NCBI GenBank assembly: GCA_902494375.1
Contig: CABUTL010000053.1
Span: 1-7,948, forward strand
Reading direction: 5' to 3'
Length of the DNA stretch: 7,948 nt
From: an uncultured Collinsella sp.
Lineage (GTDB): Bacteria; Actinomycetota; Coriobacteriia; Coriobacteriales; Coriobacteriaceae
The notes under the pieces are model-generated. The model searched no databases. It was not told where the DNA came from and saw only the letters and a program-made list of their open reading frames with translations. A program made the position numbers and the translations under genes. Shown piece by piece: positions 7,168-7,948 of this stretch (within the stretch, counting starts at the first letter, position 1; every line of letters starts with the position of its first letter).

Positions 7168-7271
7168 CATGGCGGAGTGCGAAGCGCCGGCCTACACCGG
7201 AAACGGGCCCTCTCCCGTCAACGCTTCACCAAAGGGACAAACCCTTTGAAGTGCGGCTTGGCGCCGCATGG
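7168..7271 (-). other. Gene-free spacer between the permease and ssnA holding several small hairpins
   Basis: No coding region is visible. Three inverted repeats follow one another: ACGGG/CCCGT (7203-7207 with 7214-7218), CAAAGGG/CCCTTTG (7230-7236 with 7242-7248, five-base loop) and GCGGC/GCCGC (7253-7257 with 7263-7267). Reading on the minus strand, the 7203-7218 stem is followed only by TTTCC, a poor terminator tail. A weak promoter-like pair, TTGACG (7221-7216) and TGTAGG (7196-7191), is spaced 19 bases apart; I give it little weight. The spacer may form a structured leader for ssnA-ygfK. Confidence 0.4.
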
Positions 7272-7303
7272 CGTCGGCGGACGAGGCGATGCGTCCGCCG
7301 ACG
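7272..7303 (-). terminator. Perfect 12-bp stem-loop after the permease gene, probable terminator
   Basis: CGTCGGCGGACG (7272-7283) and CGTCCGCCGACG (7292-7303) are exact reverse complements around an eight-base loop, 16 bases after the permease stop. The stem is very GC-rich and stable. In the transcribed (minus) direction it is not followed by a T-run, so it departs from a standard intrinsic terminator. It may be a tail-less terminator or a 3'-end stability element. It probably separates, at least partly, permease expression from ssnA-ygfK. Confidence 0.5.
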
Positions 7304-7319
7304 AATAGCACCGAATTGG

Positions 7320-7948
7320 TTACTTCTTGCTCTCGGGCAAGACCAGATCCACGGCAGCGTCCTTGGCAGCATCGATGTGCTGAGCCACGATCGGCGTCTG
7401 CGGAAGGATCAGGTTAAGGACAATGGCCATGATGGCGGTGGGGGTTACGGCATTGGAGCCGATGACGGTGGACACCCAGGCGGGCATACCCTCGCCGGCA
7501 AGGCAACCGCTGGCCATCCAGATACCCAGGCCAAAGACGACGGAGGTACCGACGATGGTGGTAGTGCGCTGCGTGAGGCCCTCGCGGGTGAACATGCGCA
7601 CGCCGTTCATGGTGATGGTGCCAAAGACGCCGACGGTCGCGCCGCCGATGACGGGCTGCGGGATAGCGGAAAGGACGGCAGAGAGCTGCGGGAACAGACC
7701 GGCGATGGCAAAGACGGCCGCGATGATCACAAAGACCCACTTGTTGACGACTTTGTTGGAGCAGATGATGCCCACGTTCTGGCCAAGGGCGCTGGTGGGA
7801 AGACCGCCCAGCAGGCCGCCGACCATAGAGGTGAGGCCCTGGGACACGATAGCGCCGGAGAGCTCGCGCTCGGTGGGCATACGGTCAATGGAGCCCAGAC
7901 AGGCGGCGGAGACGTCACCGATAACCTGGATAGCAACCATGGGGAACA
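7320..7948 (-). CDS. NCS2 family (xanthine/uracil/urate type) permease, C-terminal part; start lies outside the window
   Basis: The last 208 or so residues of an inner-membrane nucleobase transporter, probably proton-coupled. The frame stays open to the window edge, and the ATG at 7940 is only an internal methionine. The fragment starts in the conserved GDVSA region of TM8, continues through LPTSALGQN (the QN of the family's substrate motif) and contains a full match to the xanthine/uracil permease signature: IPQPVIGG, then VFG, TI and a glycine. Several hydrophobic stretches alternate with short loops, ending in a charged tail (LPESKK). In canonical members the positions just before the first motif (E of E-S-x-G-D) and in D-G-L are acidic; both look like glutamine here (AIQVIGD, SQGL), by alignment from memory. 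Position upstream of ssnA, ygfK and a xanthine dehydrogenase makes a purine such as xanthine or urate the likely substrate, but uracil cannot be excluded. Gene symbol withheld because substrate subfamily cannot be read from the fragment. Confidence 0.93.
   Translation of the reverse strand, partial: FPMVAIQVIGDVSAACLGSIDRMPTERELSGAIVSQGLTSMVGGLLGGLPTSALGQNVGIICSNKVVNKWVFVIIAAVFAIAGLFPQLSAVLSAIPQPVIGGATVGVFGTITMNGVRMFTREGLTQRTTTIVGTSVVFGLGIWMASGCLAGEGMPAWVSTVIGSNAVTPTAIMAIVLNLILPQTPIVAQHIDAAKDAAVDLVLPESKK

Noticed and set aside
1..7948. Mobile elements, CRISPR arrays, tRNA or rRNA genes
   Set aside because: No transposase, terminal repeats, regularly spaced repeats or recognisable RNA gene sequence was seen on either strand.

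Overview
The window is a compact, single-strand block of a GC-rich genome. Every real gene reads on the minus strand, so the transcription order is from high to low coordinates. Codon use (strong G/C third positions), short intergenic gaps and the protein sequences fit an anaerobic gut actinobacterium of the class Coriobacteriia. Collinsella or a close relative is my best guess, from general resemblance and not from a database search.

Layout in transcription order: (1) 7948-7320, the C-terminal part of an NCS2 (xanthine/uracil family) permease whose start lies outside the window. (2) 7319-7125, a gene-free gap rich in hairpins, with a 12-bp perfect stem after the permease and a 7-bp stem just before the next ribosome binding site. 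(3) 7124-5769, ssnA, a metal-dependent amidohydrolase of selenium/purine clusters. (4) 5768-5620, a short GC-rich gap with inverted repeats. (5) 5619-2620, ygfK, a 999-residue flavin/iron-sulfur oxidoreductase. (6) 2608-2129, a 159-residue protein with four [4Fe-4S] motifs. (7) 2116-1, the first 705 residues of a selenium-dependent xanthine dehydrogenase-type molybdenum hydroxylase that runs off the left edge. Items 5 to 7 are separated by only 11 and 12 bases and are almost certainly co-transcribed and translationally coupled.

Together these look like part of the anaerobic purine (xanthine/hypoxanthine/urate) breakdown cluster that E. coli carries as ygfK-ssnA-ygfM-xdhD-xanQ. The permease would bring in the purine, and the molybdenum hydroxylase would interconvert oxidised purines at a Mo-Se centre. 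Its electrons would pass through two [2Fe-2S] clusters to the small ferredoxin and on to YgfK, which has FAD- and NAD(P)H-binding folds. SsnA may carry out a hydrolytic ring or amino-group step. The most notable point is architectural: the hydroxylase has no FAD domain, and no separate FAD subunit (E. coli YgfM type) lies beside it in the window. That position holds an RnfB-like ferredoxin, which suggests a different electron route. The functional links are inference; the gene identities are well supported by motifs.
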